A DNA stretch of 64,000 bases. Source: Undibacterium sp049340185. Its GTDB lineage: Bacteria > Pseudomonadota > Gammaproteobacteria > Burkholderiales > Burkholderiaceae_D. The stretch covers positions 434,001-498,000 of the forward strand of contig NZ_JBMPPC010000001.1 of assembly GCF_049340185.1 (NCBI RefSeq), written 5' to 3'. This document shows, one piece after another, positions 1 to 9,042 of this stretch. How positions within the stretch are numbered: the stretch's first letter is position 1; each line of letters starts with the position of its first letter. Below the pieces are notes generated by a model. That model worked only from the letters and a program-made list of their open reading frames with translations. It was not told where the DNA came from and did not search any database. The position numbers and the translations under genes are program-made.

Positions 1-2261
1 TCCAGTATTTTTGCGAGCGCGAGCGTTGTCCGTTTGCCGTCGTCGGTACAGCAACTGAAGAGCGTCAGCTCAAGGTAATCGACCCTGAACAGGGTAATAC
101 GCCGGTTGATATGCCGATGAACGTACTCTTGGGCAAGCCGCCTAAGATGCATCGTGATGTCACACATGTCACGCACACTTTTCCTGCAATTGATCTGACC
201 GGCATGGACTTGCAAGAGGTCGCGCAACGTATTCTGAGCTTGCCTACGGTTGCGGATAAATCCTTCCTGATCACCATCGGTGACCGTACTGTCGGTGCGA
301 CATCGGTACGTGACCAGATGGTCGGCCCGTGGCAAGTGCCGGTCGCCGATTGCGCCGTGACCACCATGAGTCTTGAAGGTTACCTCGGTGAAGCCATGTC
401 CATGGGTGAACGTACACCGTTGGCCGTAATCAATGCTGCGGCATCTGGCCGTATGGCGATTGGTGAATCGATCACAAATATCGCTGCAGCACCGATCAAC
501 GATATTTCTGATATCAAGTTGTCCGCTAACTGGATGGCCGCTTGCGGTCAGCCTGGTCAGGATGCCGCACTGTTCGATACAGTCAAGGCCATCGGCATGG
601 AGCTGTGCCCCGCGCTCGGCATCAGCATTCCTGTCGGCAAAGACTCTTTGTCCATGCGCACCACATGGAAAGACGAGGGCGAATCTAAATCCGTCACGTC
701 ACCGGTGTCACTGATTATTTCTGCGTTTGCACCTGTATTCGATGTACGTAAGTCCCTGACGCCGCAATTGCGCCTGGACGCTGGCGACACCAGCCTGATC
801 CTGATCGATTTGGGACGCGGCAAAAATCGTCTGGGTGCATCCTGCTTTGCTCAAGTCATGCAAAAACTTGGCGATCAGACGCCGGATGTGGATAGCGCCG
901 ATGATTTGAAAGCCTTCTTTGCGGCGATTCAGCAACTGAATCGTGAAGATCATTTGCTGGCGTATCACGACCGTTCCGATGGCGGTTTGTATGCGACCTT
1001 ATGTGAAATGGCGTTCGCTGGTCGCACAGGTTTGTCGATCAATCTCGACATCCTGACGATGGATGAGGCGGCGGATTGGGGCGATGCGAAGAACTGGGCC
1101 GGACAGGTTGCTGAACGTCGTAATGACCTGACTTTGCGTGCTTTATTTAGCGAAGAATTGGGTGCAGTGATTCAGGTTCGTACTGAGCAACGCACTGCGG
1201 TCATGGATGTATTACGCGCACACAATCTCGGTGCTTGCAGCCATATCATCGGTAAGGTGAATACTAGCAATGTGATTGAATTCACCCGTGACGCTAAACA
1301 AATCTATAGCCAGCCACGAACGGTATTGCATCAGTTGTGGAGTAAAACTAGCTGGCAAATCGCTCGTCTGCGCGACAATCCTGCCTGTGCTGACGCGGAA
1401 TATGCGCGCATTCTTGACCTGAACGATCCAGGTATGACGCCTGCACTCACTTTTGATCCGCAACAAGATATCGCCGCACCTTTCATCAACACTGGTGTGC
1501 GTCCTAAGGTCGCGATCTTGCGTGAGCAGGGCGTGAATTCGCATATTGAGACGGCGTATGTTATGCATAAATCCGGCTTCACCGCGGTGGACGTGCATAT
1601 GAGCGATCTGATCGCCGGTCGCGCCCGTCTGGCCGATTTTAAAGGTCTGATTGCGGTCGGTGGCTTCTCGTACGGCGACGTGCTCGGTGCTGGCGAGGGA
1701 TGGGCGAAAACGATTTTGTTCAATGCGATGATGGCCGAACAGTTCTCCGACTTTTTCCATCGTACAGATACGTTTGGGTTAGGTATCTGTAATGGTTGCC
1801 AGATGATGAGTAATCTGAAATCGATTATTCCGGGCGCTCAAGCCTGGCCGAAATTCACCAAGAACAAATCGGAACAATTTGAAGGCCGTTTTGCCATGGT
1901 TGAAGTACAAGAGTCGGCATCGATTTTCTTCCAGGGAATGGCCGGTACGCAGACGCCGATCGCGGTTGCTCATGGCGAAGGGTTTGCTGATTTCTCTATC
2001 ACGGGCGATATCACTGCAGCGCAGGTTGCCATGCGCTTCGTGAACAACGCTGGCGTTGCCACCGAAGCCTATCCATACAATCCGAACGGTTCGCCGCAAG
2101 GTATTACGTCGGTCACCAATGCTGATGGCCGCTTCACTGTCATGATGCCGCATGCAGAGCGTGTATTCCGCTCTGTACTGCATTCATGGCACCCGGAAGG
2201 CTGGGGTGAGGATTCGCCGTGGATGCGTATGTTCCGTAATGCACGTCAATGGGTTGCCTGA
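1..2261 (+). CDS. purL: Phosphoribosylformylglycinamidine synthase, C-terminal part (5' end outside window)
   Basis: PurL makes formylglycinamidine ribonucleotide from FGAR, glutamine and ATP in purine synthesis. The reading frame is open from position 3, so the gene begins upstream. About 752 residues are present of the roughly 1,300 in the large single-chain form found in proteobacteria. The visible part covers the second half of the synthase domain (for example KDSLSMRT and HDRSDGGLY) and then, from about base 1507, a class I glutamine amidotransferase domain. The GICNGCQM motif carries the nucleophile Cys at bases 1788-1790. The C-terminus (RVFRSVLHSWHPEGW, then SPWMRMFRNAR) is typical of full-length PurL. 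A palindromic terminator follows 41 bp after the stop. Identification is secure; only the truncation is artificial. Confidence 0.97.
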   Translation, partial: QYFCERERCPFAVVGTATEERQLKVIDPEQGNTPVDMPMNVLLGKPPKMHRDVTHVTHTFPAIDLTGMDLQEVAQRILSLPTVADKSFLITIGDRTVGATSVRDQMVGPWQVPVADCAVTTMSLEGYLGEAMSMGERTPLAVINAAASGRMAIGESITNIAAAPINDISDIKLSANWMAACGQPGQDAALFDTVKAIGMELCPALGISIPVGKDSLSMRTTWKDEGESKSVTSPVSLIISAFAPVFDVRKSLTPQLRLDAGDTSLILIDLGRGKNRLGASCFAQVMQKLGDQTPDVDSADDLKAFFAAIQQLNREDHLLAYHDRSDGGLYATLCEMAFAGRTGLSINLDILTMDEAADWGDAKNWAGQVAERRNDLTLRALFSEELGAVIQVRTEQRTAVMDVLRAHNLGACSHIIGKVNTSNVIEFTRDAKQIYSQPRTVLHQLWSKTSWQIARLRDNPACADAEYARILDLNDPGMTPALTFDPQQDIAAPFINTGVRPKVAILREQGVNSHIETAYVMHKSGFTAVDVHMSDLIAGRARLADFKGLIAVGGFSYGDVLGAGEGWAKTILFNAMMAEQFSDFFHRTDTFGLGICNGCQMMSNLKSIIPGAQAWPKFTKNKSEQFEGRFAMVEVQESASIFFQGMAGTQTPIAVAHGEGFADFSITGDITAAQVAMRFVNNAGVATEAYPYNPNGSPQGITSVTNADGRFTVMMPHAERVFRSVLHSWHPEGWGEDSPWMRMFRNARQWVA

Positions 2262-2302
2262 TGCGGAGATCATTTGCTGCTTACTGAGCGCTACTTTGAA
2301 TG

Positions 2303-2332
2303 AAAAATGCCACAGATATCTGTGGCATTTTT
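2303..2332. terminator. Perfect 30-bp palindrome, rho-independent terminator of purL
   Basis: A perfect inverted repeat (AAAAATGCCACAGAT and its complement) starts 41 bp after the purL stop. The GC-containing core is flanked by A and T runs, so it could terminate transcription in both directions. It lies between convergent purL and ssuB. Confidence 0.85.
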
Positions 2333-2368
2333 TATGGAACTTCAGCAATCATGCGCTTGTATGAAATG

Positions 2369-2455
2369 CATATACTCCCCCTATAGTTAATGGAAATAGA
2401 TCGATTTCCGCAATATTTACCTAGTGATTGAAAATATACTTAGTAGGAGTATGTA
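2369..2455 (-). repeat. Dispersed ~85-bp intergenic element, copy 1
   Basis: Read on the minus strand this begins CATACTCC, then AGTATATTTT, and ends GGGGGAGTATATG after about 50 bp. The middle shares blocks with the copies at 14558 and 29291 (for example AAATAT followed by GCGGA). It sits between the convergent 3' ends of purL and the ssuB-like gene. No coding potential is seen in it. Confidence 0.6.
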
Positions 2456-2498
2456 ATTTTTCCTTTGAGTTCACCTGAATCACCAAGGCCATTGACCT

Positions 2499-3233
2499 TT
2501 AAAAAGTATGTGCCGCGTGCAGACATTCCAGGATTTCTGCTTTCACCGGTGATAGCGTCGCCTCTGCTCGGTTGCGCGGCCATGGCAAGGAGAGTGCAAA
2601 TGTTGCACGTACCGGTCCGGCGCGATGATCGAGCAGCACAATTCTGTCACTCAGATAGAGAGCCTCATCAATATCATGCGTGACCATGACGACGGTTAAC
2701 GCGTGTTCCTTCGCGATCCTTACCAGCAAGTCCTGTAGCTTCATTCTCGTGAATGCATCAACCGCTGAAAATGGTTCATCCAGTAACAACAGGCGAGGGC
2801 GGCTGAACAGGCCGCGGGCAATGGCGACCCGTTGCGCCTGTCCGCCTGACAATTGCTTTGGTAAGGCCTTGCCATAGCTGCCGAGGCCAACTTCCTTTAG
2901 CAATTGCTGAACTGCTGCTTCATGATCGCCTGATTGAGTGAAATCAAAGGCGATATTTTCAGCGACACTGAGCCAAGGAAATAAACGTGGCTCCTGAAAT
3001 ATGAAACCAATCTCCTTGCTGGTGCCTGTGATGTCCTTGCCAGCAAGCTGAATTTTGCCTTGATAGTGCGGATCCAGACCCGCGATGATGGAGAGCAAAG
3101 TGCTCTTGCCGCAACCACTGGCACCGATCAGGCTGACAATCTCGCCTTGCCTCACATCGAGTCGCAGACGCTGCAATATCTGATCCTCGCCATATCGCTT
3201 TTCATCAATCCGTACGCTCAAGAACGCACTCAT
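2499..3233 (-). CDS. ssuB: Sulfonate/taurine/nitrate-type ABC transporter ATPase (SsuB-like)
   Basis: ATP-hydrolysing subunit of an importer of the SsuB/TauB/NrtD family, 244 residues, cytoplasmic. Walker A GASGCGKST is at residues 37-45, the Q-loop in IFQEPRLFPW around 79-87, the signature LSGGQ at 128-132, and Walker B LLLLDEP at 148-154. The start codon overlaps the stop of the permease gene by 4 nt, so the two are translationally coupled. It is the last gene of the sulfur block. SsuB, TauB and related nitrate or thiamine-precursor ATPases cannot be separated by sequence alone. The monooxygenase and sulfonate-type binding protein nearby favour an organosulfur substrate. Confidence 0.85.
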   Translation of the reverse strand: MSAFLSVRIDEKRYGEDQILQRLRLDVRQGEIVSLIGASGCGKSTLLSIIAGLDPHYQGKIQLAGKDITGTSKEIGFIFQEPRLFPWLSVAENIAFDFTQSGDHEAAVQQLLKEVGLGSYGKALPKQLSGGQAQRVAIARGLFSRPRLLLLDEPFSAVDAFTRMKLQDLLVRIAKEHALTVVMVTHDIDEALYLSDRIVLLDHRAGPVRATFALSLPWPRNRAEATLSPVKAEILECLHAAHTF

Positions 3234-4072
3234 GCGGGCTGACTTTCTGATGTAAAGTTGTCACGCCAGGCCAGCAGGTGTCGTTCTAGCAATTGCATGC
3301 CCCAGTCACTGACTTTGCCCAACACCGCTAACAAGACAATCGCAGCCAGCACAATATCGGCGCGACTGGTCTCGCGTCCGTCGGTTAATAAATATCCCAA
3401 TCCCCGACTGGCAGCGATCAGTTCTGCTGCGACCATAAACATCCACGCTAGGCTCAAACCATTCCGTAGTCCCGTGATGATTGCCGGTAACGCCGCTGGA
3501 AGAAGAATCCGGCGCGCTAAGGCAAACGGCGTGAGCCGATATAGCCTGCCCACTTCAACCAATCGCCGATCGACGCCACGAATACCCGATACCACGCCCA
3601 TATACACGGGAAAGAAAGTGCCAATGGCAATCAATACCAGTTTGGGCGCCTCATCAATACCCAGCCATAACAGCAGCAGCGGTACCCAAGCCAACGACGG
3701 GATCGCGCGTAATGCCTGAAAACTCGGATCCAGCAGAGCGTCCAGCCGCTGGCTTAGCGCGACCAGCACACCGATCATTATTGCCAGACCAGCGCCAAAG
3801 ATAAAACCTGCAGCGACTCGTGCACTGCTCATCGCGATGTGATTTAGCAGACCATGTTCACCGAGAAAGGACAAGGTTTTCACAATCTCTGACGGTGGGG
3901 GCAGCTGGTGCGCAGGGATCAGGCCGGTGCGTACACCGATTTCGGCAAAGGCGATTAACGCAAGCGGTAGCAGCATTCCGGTGACGACGCGTGGAATGCC
4001 CTTCGCCGCTTTGACCGGGCGATTGAATGCGTCCAGTTTTTTGGGCTGAATAGTAATGCTGGGTGAGTTCAT
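3230..4072 (-). CDS. ssuC: Sulfonate/taurine-type ABC transporter permease (SsuC-like)
   Basis: Inner-membrane permease, 280 residues, of the SsuC/TauC type. It has about six hydrophobic segments. The cytoplasmic EAA-like loop lies around residues 170-195 (VEVGRLYRLTPFALARRILL), where it would contact the ATPase. It overlaps the ATPase gene by 4 nt and follows the binding-protein gene after 69 bp. The N-terminal 30 residues are hydrophilic and cytoplasmic. Family assignment is firm. Substrate (sulfonate, taurine or other) is inferred from the neighbouring flavin monooxygenases. Confidence 0.85.
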   Translation of the reverse strand: MNSPSITIQPKKLDAFNRPVKAAKGIPRVVTGMLLPLALIAFAEIGVRTGLIPAHQLPPPSEIVKTLSFLGEHGLLNHIAMSSARVAAGFIFGAGLAIMIGVLVALSQRLDALLDPSFQALRAIPSLAWVPLLLLWLGIDEAPKLVLIAIGTFFPVYMGVVSGIRGVDRRLVEVGRLYRLTPFALARRILLPAALPAIITGLRNGLSLAWMFMVAAELIAASRGLGYLLTDGRETSRADIVLAAIVLLAVLGKVSDWGMQLLERHLLAWRDNFTSESQPA

Positions 4073-4141
4073 AGTTGTTGAGTGTGCTGGATACGTGTCA
4101 TGGCGTATTTATTTCAGGTACAGTTTTTCAGATACGGATTG

Positions 4142-5167
4142 TCAGGTGCGTATGATTAAGTGTTGAGCAAAACGCACATCAATCAAATCGGTGATGGTCT
4201 TTGCCAGATCGGTACCCGGTTTGACTAAACCCTCATCGAGCAGTATCGGCGCCGCGACTTGCAGTGCTTGCAGGTGCTCAGTGCCTGGTAAAGGCTGACT
4301 GAAATCACTGCGCAACTTAATCTGCAATAAGGCCACGGGCAAGCTAACCTTCGCTTCCTCCGACAGTATTTTTGCAGCGTCGCTAGGATTGCTACGTATC
4401 CAGGCGCGTGCCCGCTCATAAGAGCGGATGACACGATTCAGCTCGGACGCATGATTGTTTAAAAACTCTTCCCTGACATTTAAAAAACCATACGTGTTGA
4501 ACGCGACATTACGGTAGATTAATGTTGAATTCGCTTCGAGTTCACTTGCTGCCATGTGAGGATCTAGTCCTGCCCAGGCGTCGACTTTGCCTTGCTCCAG
4601 CGCGATGCGCCCGTCGGCATGTTGTAAGTTGACGTGCTCAATGTCGCTTCTTTTTAAGCCAGCAGTTTTTAACGCCCGTAACAGGAATAAATAAGGATCA
4701 GTTCCTTTGGTGGCAGCAACCTTTTTGCCTTTTAAGTCGGCAATGCTGCGAATCGGCGAATTTTTGCGGACTACTAAAGCCGTCCACTCAGGACGGGAAA
4801 AAATATAAGGTGTTTTGATGGGATTGCCATTTGCTTTTGACAGCAAGGCAGCGAGTCCGGCGCTGGAGCCGATATCAATGCTATTTGCATTCAGATATTC
4901 CAGCGCACGATTGCTGCCAGCACTAAGCACCCATTTAATGTTGGTGCCATCCGCCTTAAATTCATCCTCCAGCCAGCCAAAGCGACGCAAGACTAAACTG
5001 GTGGGTGAATAATACGCATAATCCAGGCGTAATTCCTTGAGTTGCGATGGCGATGACTGCGCTGATGTCTGTAATGATGATGAGGGTGAGGCTGCTTTTG
5101 CCAGCGTTGGCAGTACGGCGATTGCTGCGCCTGCGGAGGCGATTTCTAAAAAATGTCGGCGTTTCAT
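4142..5167 (-). CDS. ssuA: Aliphatic-sulfonate-type ABC substrate-binding protein, twin-arginine-like signal
   Basis: Periplasmic binding protein of the SsuA/NMT1-like family, 341 residues. The N-terminus MKRRHFLEIASAGAAIAVLP looks like a Tat signal (RRxFL, then a hydrophobic stretch, cleavage near AKA). The mature part has family landmarks: LRLDYAYYSPTSLVL, then GSNRALEYLNANSIDIGSSAG, then IADLKGKKVAATKGTDPYLFL. The mature protein contains no cysteine, so it cannot act like the related desulfinase DszB, which uses an active-site Cys. It lies between the FMN monooxygenase gene (67 bp upstream) and the permease gene. The ligand is probably an organic sulfonate or sulfinate; this is inference. 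Confidence 0.82.
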   Translation of the reverse strand: MKRRHFLEIASAGAAIAVLPTLAKAASPSSSLQTSAQSSPSQLKELRLDYAYYSPTSLVLRRFGWLEDEFKADGTNIKWVLSAGSNRALEYLNANSIDIGSSAGLAALLSKANGNPIKTPYIFSRPEWTALVVRKNSPIRSIADLKGKKVAATKGTDPYLFLLRALKTAGLKRSDIEHVNLQHADGRIALEQGKVDAWAGLDPHMAASELEANSTLIYRNVAFNTYGFLNVREEFLNNHASELNRVIRSYERARAWIRSNPSDAAKILSEEAKVSLPVALLQIKLRSDFSQPLPGTEHLQALQVAAPILLDEGLVKPGTDLAKTITDLIDVRFAQHLIIRT

Positions 5168-5234
5168 AGTGAACCTTTAATACTGAAGTAAGGTGTAAAA
5201 AGTAAAGTGCAGGCAATGTGTAAAAAAAGCGATT

Positions 5235-6620
5235 TCAGGCAGCTGTAGCCAATGGCACAACAATCTCGACTTGTTGTCCTGCATGGTTAGATGGCAGGTA
5301 ATCTCCTTGTCCAAACAATTGTTGTCGAAGGGTGCCCGTGCTGTACTGCGTTTTATAGCGCCCACGTTGTTGCAGCTCCGGCACGACGAGATTAACAACG
5401 TCGCGCATGGTTTCATGTGCGATCGCAAAAGCGAGGTTGAAGCCATCAATCCCGGTATCGTCCACCCAGCTCTCAAGCTGATCTGTGATCTCTGCGGCGC
5501 TGCCCACAAATACCGGGCCGCGGCCACCTAAGGCGATGAAGCTTGCCGCTTCCCTGACGGTCCATCGTTTATCCGGATCTGCTGCACTGAATGAGGCAAG
5601 TGCGCTGCGACCGGCTTCTGATTCTATGTAATCGATCGTCGCATCCAGCGGTAAGGCAGAAAAATCTACGCCCGTCCATCCGGATAGCAAGGTGAGTGAG
5701 GCATCAATGTCGAGATAGCGCAGATAGTCCTGGTATTTTTCCTGCGCTTGTTCTGTGGTGTCTGCCGTGATGATCAGCGCTTGCGCATAAATCAAAATCT
5801 GTTCCGGCTGACGACCTGCGTTGACAACCGCAGCACGGATGTCGTCGGCGTAGCGTTTGACGATTTTTTTGCTTGGCCCGCTGACAAACGTACATTCGGC
5901 ATGACGTGCCGCAAATGCCGTGCCGCGTGCCGAAGTACCTGCTTGAAATAATAGTGGCGTTCTTTGCGGTGAGGGTTCTGATAAATGGATGCCAGGTACG
6001 TTGAAATAACGTCCTTCATGTCTGATTGGATGCACATGGGCAGGATTGGTATAAATGCCGCGTACTTTATCTTTGACGACGGCCTGCTTGTCCCAACTTT
6101 TTTCCCAAAGTTTATACACCACGTCCAGATATTCATCGGCGAGGTCATAGCGCTCGTCATGACTGAGTTGCTGCTGCAATCCCAGATTGCGTGCGGCACT
6201 ATCGAGGTAACCGGTAACGATATTCCAGCCTATGCGCCCCTTGGTCAGATGATCAAGCGTCGACATACGACGGGCAAAGGTATAGGGGTGTTCATAAGTG
6301 AGGGCGCAGGTCACGCCAAAGCCCAGATGTCTGGTCACGTTTGCCATTAAGGGAACCAATGCCAGAGGATCGTTGAGAGGCACTTGAACCGCATGGCGCA
6401 AGGCAGCGTCCGCATTGCCCTCATAGACATCGTAGACTCCTAGCACATCGGCCAAAAACACGGCATCGAATAAGCCGTATTCCAGCAGGCGTGCCAGCTC
6501 CGTCCAGTGTTCGGCGCTCGTGTATTGATCGCTGTGATCGCGCGGGTGACGCCACAATCCTGGTGACTGATGCCCGACCGTATTCATCTGGAACGCGTTA
6601 AAGCGGATGAGTTTGCTCAT
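5235..6620 (-). CDS. FMN-dependent monooxygenase, NtaA/SnaA/DszA family
   Basis: Luciferase-like (LLM class) flavin monooxygenase, 461 residues. It uses FMNH2 from a separate reductase, which is not in this window. The sequence follows the NtaA/DszA subfamily throughout: an N-terminal block around GLWRHPRD, IGWNIVTGYLDSAARNLGL, HDERYDLADEYLDVV, the LFQAGTSARG block, and near the C-terminus VVPELQQRGRYKTQY. Known members oxidise sulfones (DszA), nitrilotriacetate or pristinamycin. Its place between methionine-type and sulfonate-type importer genes points to C-S bond oxidation. It starts 8 bp after the metQ-like stop, so the genes are co-transcribed. The exact substrate is unknown. Confidence 0.85.
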   Translation of the reverse strand: MSKLIRFNAFQMNTVGHQSPGLWRHPRDHSDQYTSAEHWTELARLLEYGLFDAVFLADVLGVYDVYEGNADAALRHAVQVPLNDPLALVPLMANVTRHLGFGVTCALTYEHPYTFARRMSTLDHLTKGRIGWNIVTGYLDSAARNLGLQQQLSHDERYDLADEYLDVVYKLWEKSWDKQAVVKDKVRGIYTNPAHVHPIRHEGRYFNVPGIHLSEPSPQRTPLLFQAGTSARGTAFAARHAECTFVSGPSKKIVKRYADDIRAAVVNAGRQPEQILIYAQALIITADTTEQAQEKYQDYLRYLDIDASLTLLSGWTGVDFSALPLDATIDYIESEAGRSALASFSAADPDKRWTVREAASFIALGGRGPVFVGSAAEITDQLESWVDDTGIDGFNLAFAIAHETMRDVVNLVVPELQQRGRYKTQYSTGTLRQQLFGQGDYLPSNHAGQQVEIVVPLATAA

Positions 6621-6628
6621 GACGATGA

Positions 6629-7456
6629 TTATTTCGCAGCGACTTCGAGTGCTTGTTGGTAATCCGGTTTGGCAAACCCGGCAAAGTGTTTATTGGTCAC
6701 CGCTAAAAATTCCCTGGAGCGATAGGCTGCTTCGAGATCTTTGACCCAAGGCTTGGCTTTATCCTCCGTCCGTATTGCCACCATATTTTGGTAATTGGCC
6801 GAAATCTTTTCGCGTGCCAGGGCGTCGTTCAATTTCAGGCCTGAGGCCAGTGCGAAATTTCCATTCACAAAGGAGTAATCCGTGTCTTGGAGCGAGCGCG
6901 GCAATTGCGCAGCCTCCAGCGGGACGAGTTTAATTTTTTTGATATTGTCCGCTACATCTTTTTCAGATGCGCGAATCGGATCAATATTCGCCCTCAGCTT
7001 GATCCAGCCTAGCTGATCCAATAAAACCAGGGCGCGGGCTTGATTGGTAGGATCGTTGGGCAGCGCGACCGTGCTCCCTTCTTTGACCTCGTTTAATGAG
7101 TTGTGTTTTTTGCTGTAAATCGCGATAGGCGCAGTTGGTACCTTGATGAGTTCGCTTAAAGCGAGCTTGTTTTCCGTTGCAAATTTCGTCAGGTAAATGA
7201 TGTGTTGAAATGCATTTGCATCGAGTGAGCCTTCTGCCAGCGCGAAATTTGGTTGAATATAGTCATTGAATTCAACAACTTTGACTTTATAACCCTGTTT
7301 TTCGAGGATAGGTTTAATCCCGAGTTTGACCTGATCCGCATAAGGGCCAGCGCTGGTACCGATGACCAGTTCTTTGGGATCTTTGGCGAGGCTGATGTTG
7401 GTGGCTGTCAGTGAGAAGCTCGCAATGAGGCTAAAAATGAGACGACAGCGTAGCAT
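6629..7456 (-). CDS. metQ: Methionine-type ABC substrate-binding protein (MetQ/NlpA family), no lipobox
   Basis: Periplasmic binding protein of the NlpA/MetQ family, 275 residues. Family landmarks are ELVIGTSAGPYADQV near residue 30, then GYKVKVVEFNDYIQPN, EGSLDANAFQH and VALPNDPTNQARAL. The signal peptide (residues 1-24, ending NISLA) has no lipobox cysteine; the only early Cys is residue 4. The mature protein is therefore probably soluble in the periplasm rather than a lipoprotein like E. coli MetQ. It is part of an operon-like block with metI (117 bp upstream) and the FMN monooxygenase (8 bp downstream). The ligand may be methionine or another sulfur compound. Confidence 0.85.
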   Translation of the reverse strand: MLRCRLIFSLIASFSLTATNISLAKDPKELVIGTSAGPYADQVKLGIKPILEKQGYKVKVVEFNDYIQPNFALAEGSLDANAFQHIIYLTKFATENKLALSELIKVPTAPIAIYSKKHNSLNEVKEGSTVALPNDPTNQARALVLLDQLGWIKLRANIDPIRASEKDVADNIKKIKLVPLEAAQLPRSLQDTDYSFVNGNFALASGLKLNDALAREKISANYQNMVAIRTEDKAKPWVKDLEAAYRSREFLAVTNKHFAGFAKPDYQQALEVAAK

Positions 7457-7573
7457 AAAATTTCCTTTTTAAAATATGGATGTCTTGGGGCTGACTGCGC
7501 CAATGGGTGACTAATGAATGAGCAAAATGAGTAATGAGTGGTGCAGTGAGTGCTACATATTTAGGATGTTTTT

Positions 7574-8236
7574 TTAACGCTTATCCAAACGTTTTGCGAC
7601 ATAGTTGCCGGTGAACTGAATAAGCTGGACCAGCAGAATCAGAACGGCAACGGTGAAGAACATGATGTCTGTCTGGAAGCGGTAATAGCCATAACGAATC
7701 GCCAGATCCCCGATGCCACCGCCACCCACAACGCCAGCGACGGCGGAGTAGGACAAGAAGCTGATTGCTAACACGGTCAGCGCCAGCACCAGACCAGATC
7801 GTGCTTCGACCAGTAGTACACGGAACACGATTTGCAATTCGCTCGCACCCATTGCATGTGCGGCCTCAATGACGCCGCGCGGAACGTCTTTGCAGCTTTG
7901 CTCTACCAGACGGGCGAAGTAGGGGATAGCGGCGAAAGAGAGGGGGACTGCGGCAGCGAGTGGCCCGATCGATGTGCCAACAATCCAGCGCGTAAAAGGC
8001 ACCAGCGCGACCAGTAAAATAATGAAGGGGAATGAACGCACGGTATTCACCAGCCAGCCCAGCGCGAGTGAGAGTGGGCGGTGTTGTAATGACTGTCCAT
8101 CCGCCACTAAAAAAAGCACAATACCTAAAGGGCCACCGATCAATATGGCGGCCGATAATCCTATCGCCAGCATGGTGAGCGTCTGCACGATAGCGGTGCC
8201 AAGTTCGGGTAGCAGTGACATCAGATTCTCAAACAT
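7574..8236 (-). CDS. metI: Methionine-type ABC transporter permease
   Basis: Inner-membrane permease of the MetI family, 220 residues, with about five membrane segments. The coupling loop reads EAAHAMGASELQIVFRVLL, and the C-terminal half has the glycine-rich AGVVGGGGIGDLAIRYGY typical of MetI. I chose the ATG at 8236 (MFENLMSLLPELG). It gives the usual length and overlaps the metN stop by 8 nt; an in-frame start 105 bp upstream would add a non-homologous extension inside metN. It works with the neighbouring ATPase and binding protein. Confidence 0.88.
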   Translation of the reverse strand: MFENLMSLLPELGTAIVQTLTMLAIGLSAAILIGGPLGIVLFLVADGQSLQHRPLSLALGWLVNTVRSFPFIILLVALVPFTRWIVGTSIGPLAAAVPLSFAAIPYFARLVEQSCKDVPRGVIEAAHAMGASELQIVFRVLLVEARSGLVLALTVLAISFLSYSAVAGVVGGGGIGDLAIRYGYYRFQTDIMFFTVAVLILLVQLIQFTGNYVAKRLDKR

Positions 8237-9026
8237 GGGCAAGATCTTTCCAATGTTCCGCATGATTTTCTTCGTTGCAGTAATACGCAAGTTCTCTGCC
8301 CAGAGCCGTCTTGCGCACCAGACTGGTATCTGCGAGGGCAAAGATTTCGGCGATTTTGCCGTCTTCGATGACGGCAGCTTTATTGCAGATAGTGCTGAGC
8401 ACAGATAGTTCGTGACTGACGATCACAATGGTGACTCCAAGTTCTTGATTGATTTCGCGTAGTGTTTCTAACACCTCGCGTGTAGTTTCTGCATCTAGCG
8501 CCGAGGTAGGTTCATCGCAGAGTAAAACATGCGGGCGACTGGCCAAGGCGCGGGCAATCGCGACGCGTTGTTTTTGTCCGCCTGATAATTGCGCCGGATA
8601 GCTGCTGGTTTTATTACTGAGTCCAACGATTTTCAGGCAGTCTGTGACGCGATCCGCAATCTCTTTTTTACTCAACAGGCCATGGATTTTTAATGGAAAA
8701 GCGATGTTCTCGAAGACGGTTGCGTTCTGTAGTAAATTAAATTGCTGGAAGATCATACCGATGTCCTGACGTGCTTCACGTAACTGTTTCTTATTCAGTG
8801 CAGTCAACTCTCTCTGAGCGACAGTGATGCTGCCCTCATCTGGACGTTCTAATAAATTGATCAGACGCAGCAAGGTAGATTTGCCTGCGCCGCTTTTACC
8901 TATCAGACCAAAAATATCGCCTTCTGCAATATCCAGGCTGACGTTCTGTACTGCATGAAAAGTCTCGCCGCCCGGCAGTGCATACACCTTCGCTGCGGAT
9001 CGTATTTGTATGATGGGTTTGCTCAT
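8229..9026 (-). CDS. metN: Methionine-type ABC transporter ATPase, short form lacking the NIL domain
   Basis: ATPase of the MetNIQ family, 265 residues. Walker A GKSGAGKST is at 43-51, signature LSGGQKQRVAIARAL near 145, Walker B LLCDEPTSALD near 165, and switch His in VSHELSV. The family usually has about 340 residues and ends in a NIL (ACT-like) domain that binds methionine and inhibits transport. That domain is absent: after IEDGKIAEIF only about 35 residues remain. The start MSKPIIQIRS at 9026 was chosen because upstream in-frame codons lack homology and overlap the monooxygenase gene. It lies 16 bp downstream of the DszC-like gene. Transport may not be feedback-inhibited by methionine. 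Confidence 0.87.
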   Translation of the reverse strand: MSKPIIQIRSAAKVYALPGGETFHAVQNVSLDIAEGDIFGLIGKSGAGKSTLLRLINLLERPDEGSITVAQRELTALNKKQLREARQDIGMIFQQFNLLQNATVFENIAFPLKIHGLLSKKEIADRVTDCLKIVGLSNKTSSYPAQLSGGQKQRVAIARALASRPHVLLCDEPTSALDAETTREVLETLREINQELGVTIVIVSHELSVLSTICNKAAVIEDGKIAEIFALADTSLVRKTALGRELAYYCNEENHAEHWKDLAHV

Positions 9027-9042
9027 GTCTTTTTTCGTTTTC

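Noticed and set aside
4142..5167. The SsuA-like protein as a DszB-type desulfinase completing a Dsz pathway
   Set aside because: DszB shares this fold, but it needs an active-site cysteine. The mature protein here has none, and it has a Tat-like signal peptide, as expected for a binding protein.
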